DNA of 64,000 bases from Kitasatospora viridis. Lineage in GTDB: Bacteria > Actinomycetota > Actinomycetes > Streptomycetales > Streptomycetaceae. The translations under genes were made by a program, and so were the position numbers. The notes below the pieces were generated by a model. That model had not been told where the DNA came from, searched no databases, and saw only the letters and a list, made by a program, of their open reading frames with translations. This document shows positions 29,786 to 38,100 of the stretch, piece after piece (within the stretch, counting starts at the first letter, position 1; the number at the start of each line of letters is the position of its first letter). The stretch is taken from contig NZ_VIWT01000001.1 in NCBI RefSeq assembly GCF_007829815.1, positions 2,441,501-2,505,500 on the forward strand, given 5' to 3'.

Positions 29786-30574
29786 TCAGGCGCGCAGCCG
29801 CCCGAGGGCGAGCAGCATGCCGGTGTACCCGTCGCGCAGCGGTTGGCTTCCCGGGACGTCGATGTGACTGACCGCCAGGGTGTCGGCGGCGTACTCCCGC
29901 AGACCGCTCAGCACGTCCGTCCGCTCGATCTTGCAGGCCGGGAAGGTGTGTTCACCCACCTCGTACCCGTCCGAGTTCTCCATGAACGCGACGGCGAACG
30001 GGGCGCCGGGGCGCAGGGCCCGGGCGAACCGGCCGATCGCGTCCTGGTACTCCTGGTAGGCGCTGGAGAGCGACTCGGCGACGAAGAACATCGTGCCGAG
30101 GTCGGCGATCCGCTCCGGCAGGTCGGCGAAGAGGTCGCCCTGCACCACGGTGGCCGTCTCGCGCAGCAGCGCCCGCGGGTCGGCCAGCCGCCGGTAGGCC
30201 GGCTGCTCCCGCAGCACCTCCCAGAACGCGTCCCAGTTCTCGCCGTACTCCCGCACCGCACCGCGCAGCCAGGCCGCGTTGCCGGCGGACCGCTCGAACA
30301 GCGTGATGCCGGCGCACCAGGGCAGCATGGCGAGCGCGGGGTAGAGGTTGGTGCCGGCCCCGACGTCCAGGCCCTGGAGCCCCTCCGGCGCCGGGTGGCC
30401 CTCGAAGTGCCCGGCGAAGTGGTCGCGGACCGCGGCCAGGATCTGCCGGTCGTCCTCGCGCAGGGTGCGGTAGTTGTGCTCCAGGTAGGCCGCGGGGTCG
30501 AAGTCGTCCCAGGGCGCCTGGCGATTGGTGAGGGCTCTCGCATCCAGCGAGGGGATGGCATCCATGAACGGCAC
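29786..30574 (-). CDS. SCO2525-family SAM-dependent methyltransferase
   Basis: This 262-residue class I methyltransferase is the first gene of the unknown block. Motif I is GLDVGAGTNLYPALAM, followed by ITLFERSAGNAAWL. VVQGDLFADLPERIADLGTMFFVAESLSSAYQEY and ALRPGAPFAVAFMENSDGYEVG are post-I and motif-III-like regions. The pattern (Gly-x-Gly with Tyr, Trp-rich middle, acidic loop) recalls the NNMT/PNMT/TEMT small-molecule methyltransferases. The start is ambiguous. GTG 30574 has GGAGAG five bases upstream, while ATG 30565 three codons later has no good SD; I use the GTG. The substrate is unknown. Confidence 0.82.
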   Translation of the reverse strand: MPFMDAIPSLDARALTNRQAPWDDFDPAAYLEHNYRTLREDDRQILAAVRDHFAGHFEGHPAPEGLQGLDVGAGTNLYPALAMLPWCAGITLFERSAGNAAWLRGAVREYGENWDAFWEVLREQPAYRRLADPRALLRETATVVQGDLFADLPERIADLGTMFFVAESLSSAYQEYQDAIGRFARALRPGAPFAVAFMENSDGYEVGEHTFPACKIERTDVLSGLREYAADTLAVSHIDVPGSQPLRDGYTGMLLALGRLRA

Positions 30575-30650
30575 AACTCTCCGTCGAGCCCGCCGGTGGC
30601 GGGTGGATGGGGCCGAAACACCCGGACGAGCGACCCCCTGAAGGAGTGTC

Positions 30651-30656
30651 ATTCTA
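30651..30656 (-). promoter_or_regulatory. Candidate -10 box for the six-gene block
   Basis: TAGAAT on the minus strand lies about 70 bp before the methyltransferase start and sits in a locally less GC-rich patch. The -35 region 17 bp upstream (GCTCAA) is weak. Arms 30574-30582 and 30668-30676 are perfectly complementary (CAACTCTCC / GGAGAGTTG), so the upstream arm could pair with the ribosome-binding site in any read-through transcript. Confidence 0.35.
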
Positions 30657-30714
30657 CCGGATTTGATGGAGAGTTGAGCCTGTTCGGAGCGCCCCTGCCG
30701 CGGCCCCCGCCCCC

Positions 30715-31407
30715 TCAGCCCTTGAACCCCCGGTGCAGTGCCACGATCCCGCCCGTGAGGTTGCGCCAGGCGACGCGCTGCCAGCCGGCCTGCTGCATGA
30801 GGGCGGCCAGGGTGGGCTGGTCGGGCCAGTCGCGGATGGACTCGGCGAGGTAGACGTAGGCGTCGGGGTTGCTGCTCACCTTGTTGGCGACGGGGGGCAG
30901 GGCGCGCATCAGGTACTCGGTGTAGACGGTGCGCAGGGGGGTCCAGGTGGGGGTGGAGAACTCGCAGATCACCACCTTGCCGCCGGGCTTGGTGACCCGC
31001 AGGAGTTCGGCCAGCGCGGCCTCGGTGCGGTGCACGTTGCGCAGGGCGAAGGAGATGGTCACCGCGTCGAAGGAGTCGTCGGCGAAGGGCAGGCGGGTGG
31101 CGTCGCCGGCGGTCAGCGCCAGTTCGGGGTGGCGGCGCTTGCCCTCGGCCAGCATGCCGATCGAGAAGTCGCAGGGGACGACGTTCGCGCCGGCCTCGGC
31201 GAACGGGAGGGAGGAGGTGCCGGTGCCGGCACCCAGGTCGAGCACCAGGTCGCCCGGTCCGGCCCCGACCGCCTCGGCCACCGCGCGGCGCCAGGCGCGG
31301 GCCTGGCCGAGCGAGAGCACGTCGTTGGTCCGGTCGTACTTGGCCGCGACGTCGTCGAACATGGCGGCGACTTCCTGCGGCTGCTTGTCCAGGTTGGCTC
31401 GGGTCAC
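30715..31407 (-). CDS. menG: Demethylmenaquinone methyltransferase
   Basis: This 230-residue UbiE/MenG-family enzyme performs the last step of menaquinone synthesis, C-methylation of demethylmenaquinone with SAM. Family signatures are [20 protein letters not shown] at the N-terminus, SAM motif [41 protein letters not shown] and [17 protein letters not shown] chose GTG 31407 ([14 protein letters not shown]) over an ATG three codons upstream, following the usual Streptomyces N-terminus as I recall it. It is transcribed toward the six-gene block and the reductase candidate. Confidence 0.94.
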   Translation of the reverse strand: MTRANLDKQPQEVAAMFDDVAAKYDRTNDVLSLGQARAWRRAVAEAVGAGPGDLVLDLGAGTGTSSLPFAEAGANVVPCDFSIGMLAEGKRRHPELALTAGDATRLPFADDSFDAVTISFALRNVHRTEAALAELLRVTKPGGKVVICEFSTPTWTPLRTVYTEYLMRALPPVANKVSSNPDAYVYLAESIRDWPDQPTLAALMQQAGWQRVAWRNLTGGIVALHRGFKG

Positions 31408-31451
31408 GCACCCCATTGTTCACCCTGGCGCCGGGCGCCCCGCCGCGAGGG

Positions 31452-32027
31452 TCAGCGTGCCGCGCGGCGGACCGCCTTGTGGCGCCGGCGGGAGCGCTTG
31501 CCCTGGGTGATGGCCGGCATCCCCTCGGCCAGGGCCTCGGTGGCCAGCGCCACGGTGGCGATCACCTGGTTGCCGCGCCCGTAGCGGACCGCCACCCGCC
31601 GGTGGTGCCGGCGGATCCGCAGCACGCAGAGCGCGCAGAAGAGCAGGGCGACCGGCACGCTGATCTGGGCCAGCCGCACGCCGGCGGCCTGCGGGTAGGT
31701 CTGGTTGCAGATCCGGACCGCGCCCGGGTCGCTGGCGGCGCGCTCCAGGCAGACCGGGTCGCCGACCTTGGCGTCCTGCGGGAGCTGGAGGTCGGCGGCC
31801 GAGCGCTGCTGGCCGGCCGCCTGGTAGCTGACGGCGCTGTAGGTGCCGCTGCCGCCCGGCAGCTGGGTGACCGTGCCCTCGACCCGGACCGGGTGCGCGC
31901 CGATCTTGTCGGCCAGCGCGGCCTGCCGCCAGCCCAGCAGGCACATGCCGAGGGCGACGACGGCGCTGAGCACCGCGGCGACGTACCAGCCTCGGCCGAT
32001 CCGGGGGGTCTCGGACGGGGATCGCAT
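31452..32027 (-). CDS. Two-helix membrane protein, possibly DUF3592-like
   Basis: This 191-residue protein has helix 1 at residues ~14-34 (YVAAVLSAVVALGMCLLGW) and helix 2 at ~122-140 (VPVALLFCALCVLRIRR). About 85 residues between them are predicted outside the membrane and include VEGTVTQLPGGSGTYSAVSYQ and two Cys (VCLERAAS, VRICNQ) that may form a disulfide. The Arg/Lys-rich tail (GKRSRRRHKAVRRAAR) is cytoplasmic. The layout resembles DUF3592 proteins, but I am not sure of that. The ATG at 32027 gives a sensible N-terminus. GTG 32070-32072 would add 15 residues. The function is unknown. Confidence 0.65.
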   Translation of the reverse strand: MRSPSETPRIGRGWYVAAVLSAVVALGMCLLGWRQAALADKIGAHPVRVEGTVTQLPGGSGTYSAVSYQAAGQQRSAADLQLPQDAKVGDPVCLERAASDPGAVRICNQTYPQAAGVRLAQISVPVALLFCALCVLRIRRHHRRVAVRYGRGNQVIATVALATEALAEGMPAITQGKRSRRRHKAVRRAAR

Positions 32028-32216
32028 GGACGGAGCTGACCTGGCTTCCCGTAGGGGACGGTGAGCGGGCACGCCGTTCGGGGGGACACCGCCCGGCGGA
32101 CCGACCGGGATCGTAACCGCTGGCGACCCCTCAGGTCACGGCGAGTCCGAATCAGACCGGGTCCTGCACAACGGAGTTCGTCGGCTGACGACCCGTGCGC
32201 CGGAAGTGATACGGCG

Positions 32217-32723
32217 TCAGTCGCGGGCCCGGTAGACGATCCTACCGGCCAGTACGGTGGCCAGGCAGCGCACCGGGTCCGCACCGAGGACGGCGAAGTC
32301 CGCCCGGCCCCCGGGAGTCAGCGACCGCTCGCCCGCGCCCGCCACCACCGCCAGGCCGGAGCGGGCCACGGCGGTGCGCACCTCGGGCCGCTCGAACGGG
32401 CCGACCACCGCCGTCACGCCGCGGGAGAGCAGCGCCTGCACGCCGCGCCGGGCGCTGCCGCCAAGGCCGGCCGGGGTGAGGCCGGCCGGCAGCGGGCGCG
32501 CGCCGGTGCCGACACCCTCGCGCGGGTCCGGGTGGTAGCGGTGCTCCAGCAGCTCGCCGGCCGCCGGCTCGACCGCGCCGGCGGCGATCCGGTCGGCGCC
32601 GGCCCACTCGCGCACCCGGGCTCCCGGGTGCGCGGCGGCCAGGTCGGCGGCGGGTCCGAGCGCGGCGATCCGGTCGTCCTGGACGAGCACCGCCTGCCCG
32701 CCCGCCACGTGCAGGGTGAGCAC
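32217..32723 (-). CDS. Amidohydrolase/imidazolonepropionase-like fragment protein
   Basis: This 168-residue protein resembles the composite beta-sandwich of amidohydrolases. It starts LTLHVAGGQAVLVQDDRIAALGP and ends GERSLTPGGRADFAVLGADPVRCLATVLAGRIVYRARD, which is the usual C-terminal sandwich return. The TIM barrel with its HxH metal site is missing, and only a short helical linker replaces it. The GTG start lies 3 bp after mqnC, so it is probably co-translated with it. It may be a conserved degenerate relative of the aminofutalosine deaminase that feeds this pathway. Catalytic activity is unlikely. Confidence 0.7.
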   Translation of the reverse strand: MLTLHVAGGQAVLVQDDRIAALGPAADLAAAHPGARVREWAGADRIAAGAVEPAAGELLEHRYHPDPREGVGTGARPLPAGLTPAGLGGSARRGVQALLSRGVTAVVGPFERPEVRTAVARSGLAVVAGAGERSLTPGGRADFAVLGADPVRCLATVLAGRIVYRARD

Positions 32724-32726
32724 CGG

Positions 32727-33950
32727 TCAGTCGTTCGGGAGGATCTTCAGCTCGGGGTGGGCGGTTCCGCCCTCGATCGCGGTGGAGGCGATGTGCGAGG
32801 CCACCCGCGGGTCCACCGGGTCGTTCGCCGGATCGTCCAGCACCCGCAGGTGCTCGTACGTGGTCGACCGCTGCGCCGGCACCCGCCCCGCCGTGCGGAT
32901 CAGGTGGATCAGCTCCGTCAGGTTCGAGCGGTGCTTGGCACCGGCCGCCGACACCACGTTCTCCTCCAGCATCACCGAGCCCAGGTCGTCCGCACCGTAG
33001 TGCAGCGACAGCTGGCCCGCCTCCTTGCCCGTCGTCAGCCACGAGCCCTGGATGTGCGCCACGTTGTCCAGGAACAACCGCGCGATCGCGATCATCCGCA
33101 GGTACTCGAACACCGTCGCCTGGGTCGAGCCCTTCAGGTGGTTGTTCTGCGGCTGGTACGTGTACGGGATGAACGCCCGGAACCCACCCGTGCGGTCCTG
33201 CACCTCACGGATCATCCGCAGGTGCTCGATCCGCTCCGCGTTCGTCTCACCTGTGCCCATCAGCATCGTCGACGTCGACTCGACCCCCAGACGGTGCGCC
33301 GTCTCCATGATCTCCAGCCACCGCTCCCCCGACTCCTTCAGCGGCGCGATCGCCTTGCGCGGACGCTCCGGCAGCAGCTCCGCCCCCGCACCCGCGAACG
33401 AGTCCAGGCCCGCCGCGTGGATCCGGCCGATCGCCTCCTCCACCGACACCCCCGACAGCCGCGCCATGTGCTCGACCTCGGACGCGCCCAGCGAGTGGAT
33501 CACCAGCTGCGGGAACTCCCGCTTGATCGCCGCGAAGTGCTCCTCGTAGTACTCCACCCCGTAGTCCGGGTGGTGCCCGCCCTGGAACATGATCTGCGTG
33601 CCGCCCAGCTCCACCGTCTCCGCGCAGCGGCGCAGGATCTCCTCCAGGCTCCGCGACCAGCCCTTGTCACTCTTCGGCGCCACGTAGAACGCGCAGAACT
33701 TGCACGCCGTCACACACACGTTGGTGTAGTTGATGTTGCGTTCGATGATGTACGTGGCGATGTGCTCGGTACCCGCGTACCGCCGCCGGCGCACCGCGTC
33801 GGCCGCCGCACCCAACGCGTGCAACGGCGCCGAACGGTACAGCTCCAGCGCCTCCTCCGCGCTGATCCGACCGCCGGCCGCGGCCCGGTCGAGAACGGCC
33901 TGCAGGTCACTGCTGCTGGGCGCGGCGGGGGGCGCGGCGAGCTCGGTCAC
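32727..33950 (-). CDS. mqnC: Cyclic dehypoxanthinyl futalosine synthase
   Basis: This 407-residue radical SAM enzyme of the futalosine menaquinone pathway cyclises dehypoxanthinyl futalosine. The 4Fe-4S motif is C79-x3-C83-x2-C86 (CVTACKFC). The family-typical TEHIATYIIERNINYTNVC precedes it, and IMFQGGHHPDYGVEYYEE follows. The start is GTG 33950, with AAGG seven bases upstream. Upstream in-frame extension has no conserved character. With mqnA it shows that this organism uses the futalosine rather than the classical Men route. Confidence 0.95.
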   Translation of the reverse strand: MTELAAPPAAPSSSDLQAVLDRAAAGGRISAEEALELYRSAPLHALGAAADAVRRRRYAGTEHIATYIIERNINYTNVCVTACKFCAFYVAPKSDKGWSRSLEEILRRCAETVELGGTQIMFQGGHHPDYGVEYYEEHFAAIKREFPQLVIHSLGASEVEHMARLSGVSVEEAIGRIHAAGLDSFAGAGAELLPERPRKAIAPLKESGERWLEIMETAHRLGVESTSTMLMGTGETNAERIEHLRMIREVQDRTGGFRAFIPYTYQPQNNHLKGSTQATVFEYLRMIAIARLFLDNVAHIQGSWLTTGKEAGQLSLHYGADDLGSVMLEENVVSAAGAKHRSNLTELIHLIRTAGRVPAQRSTTYEHLRVLDDPANDPVDPRVASHIASTAIEGGTAHPELKILPND

Positions 33951-34059
33951 CTGGCGGCCTTCTTTCTTGCGGTATGTCCGGTGGTACGACCGAACCAGCG
34001 TACGCCAGGGGGTACGGCGCACTCCGGCCAGCCGGGCGGTGCGGACGGCAGCCGGCTGG

Positions 34060-34123
34060 CCGGATCGGGCGGCACAACCGTGCGGGATCGGGCGACGGGA
34101 TCGGGCGGGATCAGCCGGCGGGA
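34060..34123. repeat. Short degenerate CGGGATC(G)GG repeats
   Basis: Five copies of a CGGGATCGGGCG-like unit lie at irregular 10-22-bp spacing between mqnA and mqnC. They are non-coding and could be simple slippage or a small operator array. Confidence 0.5.
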
Positions 34124-35053
<930 letters not shown>

Positions 35054-35167
35054 TCATCGCAGCGTATGCCCGGGCTTCCCGGAGGCCCGCGCGACCCCCG
35101 TCCGACACACCTCGACACGCCCCTTCCACACCTTCGGACACCCCTGGTCGAGCCCGCGCCTCCGTGC

Positions 35168-35363
35168 TACGGTTTCACTCAGTTGCAGTTTGATTCCCCT
35201 TGCAGTACTTGAAGCCTGCGGAGCATGTAACCGCAGGCTTTTTGTAGTTTTTCAGCATTTTGCGAAAACTCCGGGCCCACATCCGGAGGCGGGGCGATCA
35301 GCGCAGCGGACCGGACGCCACAAGACGTGTGGCGTCCATTACGTCCCTCGCAAGGAGAACGGC
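35168..35363 (+). promoter_or_regulatory. Promoter and structured leader of the cold-shock gene
   Basis: An extended -10 (TGCTACGGT, hexamer 35168-35173) lies about 190 bp upstream of the csp ATG. No good -35 is visible. The transcript would start near 35180 and carry a long leader, as csp mRNAs often do. The leader contains two TTGCAGT copies (35183 and 35200) and the hairpin at 35212-35243. The rest of the 340-bp gap between mqnA and csp contains nothing else I can identify. Confidence 0.5.
35212..35243 (+). terminator. Terminator-like hairpin inside the csp leader
   Basis: Arms 35212-35221 (AAGCCTGCGG) and 35231-35240 (CCGCAGGCTT) make a perfect 10-bp stem with a 9-nt loop, followed by TTTTTG. 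This is a classical intrinsic terminator, unusual for this GC content. It sits ~120 bp before the csp start codon, so it may act as an attenuator or end a ~60-nt small RNA. Confidence 0.65.
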
Positions 35364-35567
35364 ATGGCCACGGGAACCGTCAAGTGGTTCAACGCTGAGA
35401 AGGGCTTCGGCTTCATCGCCCAGGAGGGCGGCGGCCCGGACGTCTTCGTCCACTACTCCGCGATCAACGCCAGCGGCTTCCGCTCGCTGGAGGAGAACCA
35501 GGCGGTCAGCTTCGACGTCACCCAGGGTCCCAAGGGTCCCCAGGCGGAGAACGTCACCGCTATCTGA
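35364..35567 (+). CDS. Cold-shock domain protein
   Basis: This 67-residue single OB-fold protein binds single-stranded RNA/DNA and acts as an RNA chaperone. It begins [18 protein letters not shown], which includes RNP1 (KGFGFI), and RNP2 is VFVHYSAI. It ends [15 protein letters not shown] lies six bases before the ATG. It is a full-length, typical Streptomyces CspA/SCO-type protein, with a long leader probably involved in its control. Confidence 0.96.
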   Translation: MATGTVKWFNAEKGFGFIAQEGGGPDVFVHYSAINASGFRSLEENQAVSFDVTQGPKGPQAENVTAI

Positions 35568-35656
35568 TCACTTGCTGATCACCTGATCGCTCCGGGCCCC
35601 TCCAGGCCCGCCGGCGGCCCGTAGCCCGGGTCCCACGAGCACGACTCGCAGTACCA

Positions 35657-35687
35657 AGGGGGCCCACCATCGGGCCCCCTGCCGTTT
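35657..35687. terminator. Bidirectional terminator after the csp gene
   Basis: Arms 35657-35665 and 35672-35680 pair perfectly (AGGGGGCCC/GGGCCCCCT, loop ACCATC), followed by GCCGTTTTG. It lies between the csp gene and the convergent Uma2 gene. Confidence 0.75.
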
Positions 35688-35689
35688 TG

Positions 35690-36250
35690 TCAGAACTTCT
35701 CGGTCGACAGGACCAGCCCGAAGGGCTCGGGCAGTTCGATCGGAGTTCCGAACGGATAGGGGCCCGACACCCTGGTGTAGCCGAGCGGCCCCGGCTCTGC
35801 GAAGAGCATGGTGGTGCGCTCCCGCCGGTCGACCAGGAGATACAGCGGAGCACCATATTCCGCATAGCGGCGACGCTTTACCAGCCGGTCCGTGTCACCG
35901 TTCGACTCCGAGGTCACCTCGACAACCAACAAGGTCTGGGAAGGCACCAAGGATCCGGCGTCGTTCTCCGTCAGCTCGAACGGCACGACCGCGATGTCCG
36001 GGATGAACCAGTTGGAGCTACCCGGCAGGTCGATGTCACCGGAGCCGATGACGCAACCGAGCTCTTCCACTCGCGCTTCGAGCTGCCTTCGAATGAGAGC
36101 GATCGGCCTCTCATGGCCCCAGCGCGGCGACATCTGCTGAATTACCCCTTCCACGATCTCCACCCGATCGCCCTCGATATGGCGAATGGCGAGCTTCAGC
36201 GCCGCCTCCAGGTCATCGACGTGATACTCGCCCGCCCGCTCCGCGCCCAT
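35690..36250 (-). CDS. Uma2-family (DUF820) putative nuclease-fold protein
   Basis: This 186-residue protein belongs to the restriction-endonuclease-like Uma2 family, which is abundant in Streptomyces and cyanobacteria. The PD-(D/E)xK core is visible as FIPDIAVVPFE (PD) and LLVVEVTSES (E-x-T), with Lys in DRLVKRRRYAEYGAPLYLLVD. Most family members are of unknown role. GGAGGAGG lies four bases before the ATG. It is flanked by terminators on both sides, so it is an isolated unit. Confidence 0.88.
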   Translation of the reverse strand: MGAERAGEYHVDDLEAALKLAIRHIEGDRVEIVEGVIQQMSPRWGHERPIALIRRQLEARVEELGCVIGSGDIDLPGSSNWFIPDIAVVPFELTENDAGSLVPSQTLLVVEVTSESNGDTDRLVKRRRYAEYGAPLYLLVDRRERTTMLFAEPGPLGYTRVSGPYPFGTPIELPEPFGLVLSTEKF

Positions 36251-36322
36251 CGCGCCTCCTCCTGGTCCCCTTCACCGTATCCCCGGCCGGGCTCCCCGCC
36301 CGTCCCCTTCACACGAACGAGC

Positions 36323-36356
36323 GAGCCCCCCGGCGCCGAGGGGCACCGGAGGGCTC
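36323..36356 (-). terminator. Terminator of the symporter gene
   Basis: Arms 36323-36337 and 36342-36356 pair over 15 bp with two G-U pairs and a 4-nt loop. The hairpin lies 18 bp past the symporter stop. No T-run follows on the minus strand. Confidence 0.65.
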
Positions 36357-36373
36357 GAACGGGTGACGGGGGG

Positions 36374-37687
36374 TCAGGCAGCGACCGCGACGGGGGGCGG
36401 CTCGGTGGCCGGTGCCTCGTCGTAGAGCTCCTTGGGGGTGTTGTAGGCGACCAGGTCGAGGGTCTTCTCGCGGGCCGAGACCAGGATCGGCACGACCACC
36501 TGGCCGGCCACGTTGGTCGCGGTGCGCATCATGTCCAGGATCGGGTCGATGGCCAGCAGCAGGCCGACGCCCTCCAGCGGGAGGCCCAGGGTGGAGAGGG
36601 TCAGGGTCAGCATGACGATCGCGCCGGTCAGGCCGGCGGTGGCGGCCGAGCCGATCACCGAGACGAAGGCGATCAACAGGTAGTCGCCGATGCCCAGGTG
36701 GACGCCGTAGACCTGGGCGACGAAGATCGCGGCGATCGACGGGTAGATCGCGGCGCAGCCGTCCATCTTGGTGGTGGCGCCGAACGGCACCGCGAAGCTG
36801 GCGTACTCGCTGGGCACCCCGAGGCGCTCGGCGACCCGGCGGGTGACCGGCAGGGTGCCGACCGAGGAGCGCGAGACGAAGGCCAACTGGATGGCCGGCC
36901 AGGCGCCCTGGAAGAACCGCAGCGGGTTGAGGCCGCCGACGAAGCGCAGCAGCAGCGAGTAGACGACGAAGAGCACCAGCGCGCAGCCGACGTAGATGTC
37001 GGCGGTGAAGGTGGCCAGCGGGCGCAGCAGGTCCCAGCCGTACTTGGCGACCGACTTGCCGATCAGGCCGAGGGTGCCGAGCGGGGCCAGCCGGATCACC
37101 CACCAGAGCGCGGTCTGCACCAGCTCCAGCAGCGACTCGTTGAGCTTCAGGATCGGCTCCGCCTTCGCCCCCACCTTGAGGATGGCCGCGCCGGCCACCA
37201 CCGCGAGGAAGACGATCTGCAGCACGTTCACCTTGAGGAAGGCGTCGGCGATGTTGGTCGGGATGATGCCGGTCAGGAAGTCCAGCCAGGAGCCGGAGTC
37301 CTGAGGCGGCTTCAGGCCCGAGGTGGAGAGGTTGGTGCCCTTGCCGGGGTCGGTCAGCAGGCCGATGCCCAGGCCGATGGAGACCGCGATCAGGCTGGTC
37401 ACCGCGAACCAGAGCAGGGTGCGGACGGCCAGCCGGGCGGCGTTGGTGACGTTGCGGAGGTTGGCGATCGACACCACGATCGCGGTGAAGACCAGCGGCG
37501 GCACGGCCAGCTTCAGCAGCTGCACGAACAGCTTGCCGATGGTGTCCAGGGTGTTGGTGAGCCAGCTGACGTCGTTCTGCCGGGCGACGAAGCCGAGCAC
37601 GACTCCGAGCACCAGGCCGGCGACGATCTGCACCCAGAACGGGGTGCGGCGCAGGCGACCGAAGGCCGAGGGCGCGGTGGAGGACAT
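36374..37687 (-). CDS. Dicarboxylate/amino acid:cation symporter (DAACS family)
   Basis: This 437-residue membrane transporter has the GltPh/DctA fold. It has eight helices plus hairpins. HP1 contains AFVSRSSVGTLPVTRR, TM7 contains FGATTKMDGCAAIY (the NMDGT site with K-for-N), and HP2 contains GSAATAGLTGAIVML. TM8 carries IDPILDMMRTATNVAGQ with substrate-binding Asp, Arg and Thr/Asn. The conserved Arg supports an acidic substrate such as glutamate, aspartate or a C4-dicarboxylate. The Lys in the TM7 motif could alter cation coupling. GGAG lies ten bases before the ATG. Confidence 0.92.
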   Translation of the reverse strand: MSSTAPSAFGRLRRTPFWVQIVAGLVLGVVLGFVARQNDVSWLTNTLDTIGKLFVQLLKLAVPPLVFTAIVVSIANLRNVTNAARLAVRTLLWFAVTSLIAVSIGLGIGLLTDPGKGTNLSTSGLKPPQDSGSWLDFLTGIIPTNIADAFLKVNVLQIVFLAVVAGAAILKVGAKAEPILKLNESLLELVQTALWWVIRLAPLGTLGLIGKSVAKYGWDLLRPLATFTADIYVGCALVLFVVYSLLLRFVGGLNPLRFFQGAWPAIQLAFVSRSSVGTLPVTRRVAERLGVPSEYASFAVPFGATTKMDGCAAIYPSIAAIFVAQVYGVHLGIGDYLLIAFVSVIGSAATAGLTGAIVMLTLTLSTLGLPLEGVGLLLAIDPILDMMRTATNVAGQVVVPILVSAREKTLDLVAYNTPKELYDEAPATEPPPVAVAA

Positions 37688-37801
37688 GGGGGTACGACTC
37701 CGGGGGTGGAGGGGGAACGGGGGCGGCGGAGGCGGGGCGGCGCACGCGGGGAACGGGGCTCCGGTGGCCGACGGGCGGACCGGAGCGGGGCAGTACGCCG
37801 C

Positions 37802-37936
37802 CTAGCTACAGCTCGGAACGCGACACGAGCGGACGCGGCACACCACGGCTTGAACGGACACCCCTGAGCGCAGGCCGGCGCGCGGCATGAGCGAACCGCT
37901 CATGTCCTGCTGCCGGAGTGCCGCTGGGGTGGTCAT
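37802..37936 (-). CDS. Possible leaderless small ORF upstream of the symporter
   Basis: A 44-codon ORF (MTTPAALRQQDMSGSL, ending CRVRSCRVPSCS) lies 114 bp upstream of the symporter on the same strand. On that strand TTGAAC (37973-37968), 18 bp, then TAACGT (37949-37944) predict transcription starting at or near its ATG, so it may be leaderless. Short Cys/Arg-rich leader peptides before transporter genes are common in Streptomyces. I cannot show that it is translated. Confidence 0.3.
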   Translation of the reverse strand: MTTPAALRQQDMSGSLMPRAGLRSGVSVQAVVCRVRSCRVPSCS

Positions 37937-38018
37937 GGCCGACACGTTAGCAGTCAACCTTTTAGATGTTCAAAGTAGAAGTTTGAGATGCGGACACCCC
38001 TGCCGGTGGGGCCGCCGG

Positions 38019-38046
38019 TTGACCGAGGTGTTGTTATACGTATAAC
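38019..38046 (+). promoter_or_regulatory. MFS promoter overlapped by a perfect palindrome
   Basis: TTGACC (38019-38024), 16 bp, then TATAAC (38041-38046) form a good promoter. The -10 is the right half of GTTATACGTATAAC (38033-38046), a perfect 14-bp palindrome. A repressor binding there would block the MFS gene 55 bp downstream. No regulator gene is adjacent. The remaining 413-bp gap (37688-38100) holds the small ORF above and its divergent promoter. Confidence 0.6.
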
Positions 38047-38100
38047 TTCAGGTACTACCGCCGCACCACCGCCGTTCACACCCCTTACCTGGGAGAAACC

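Noticed and set aside
27869..30853. 994-codon plus-strand ORF opposite the unknown block
   Set aside because: Low-complexity Gln/Gly/Arg-rich antisense frame. The minus-strand genes have conserved motifs and coupled starts.
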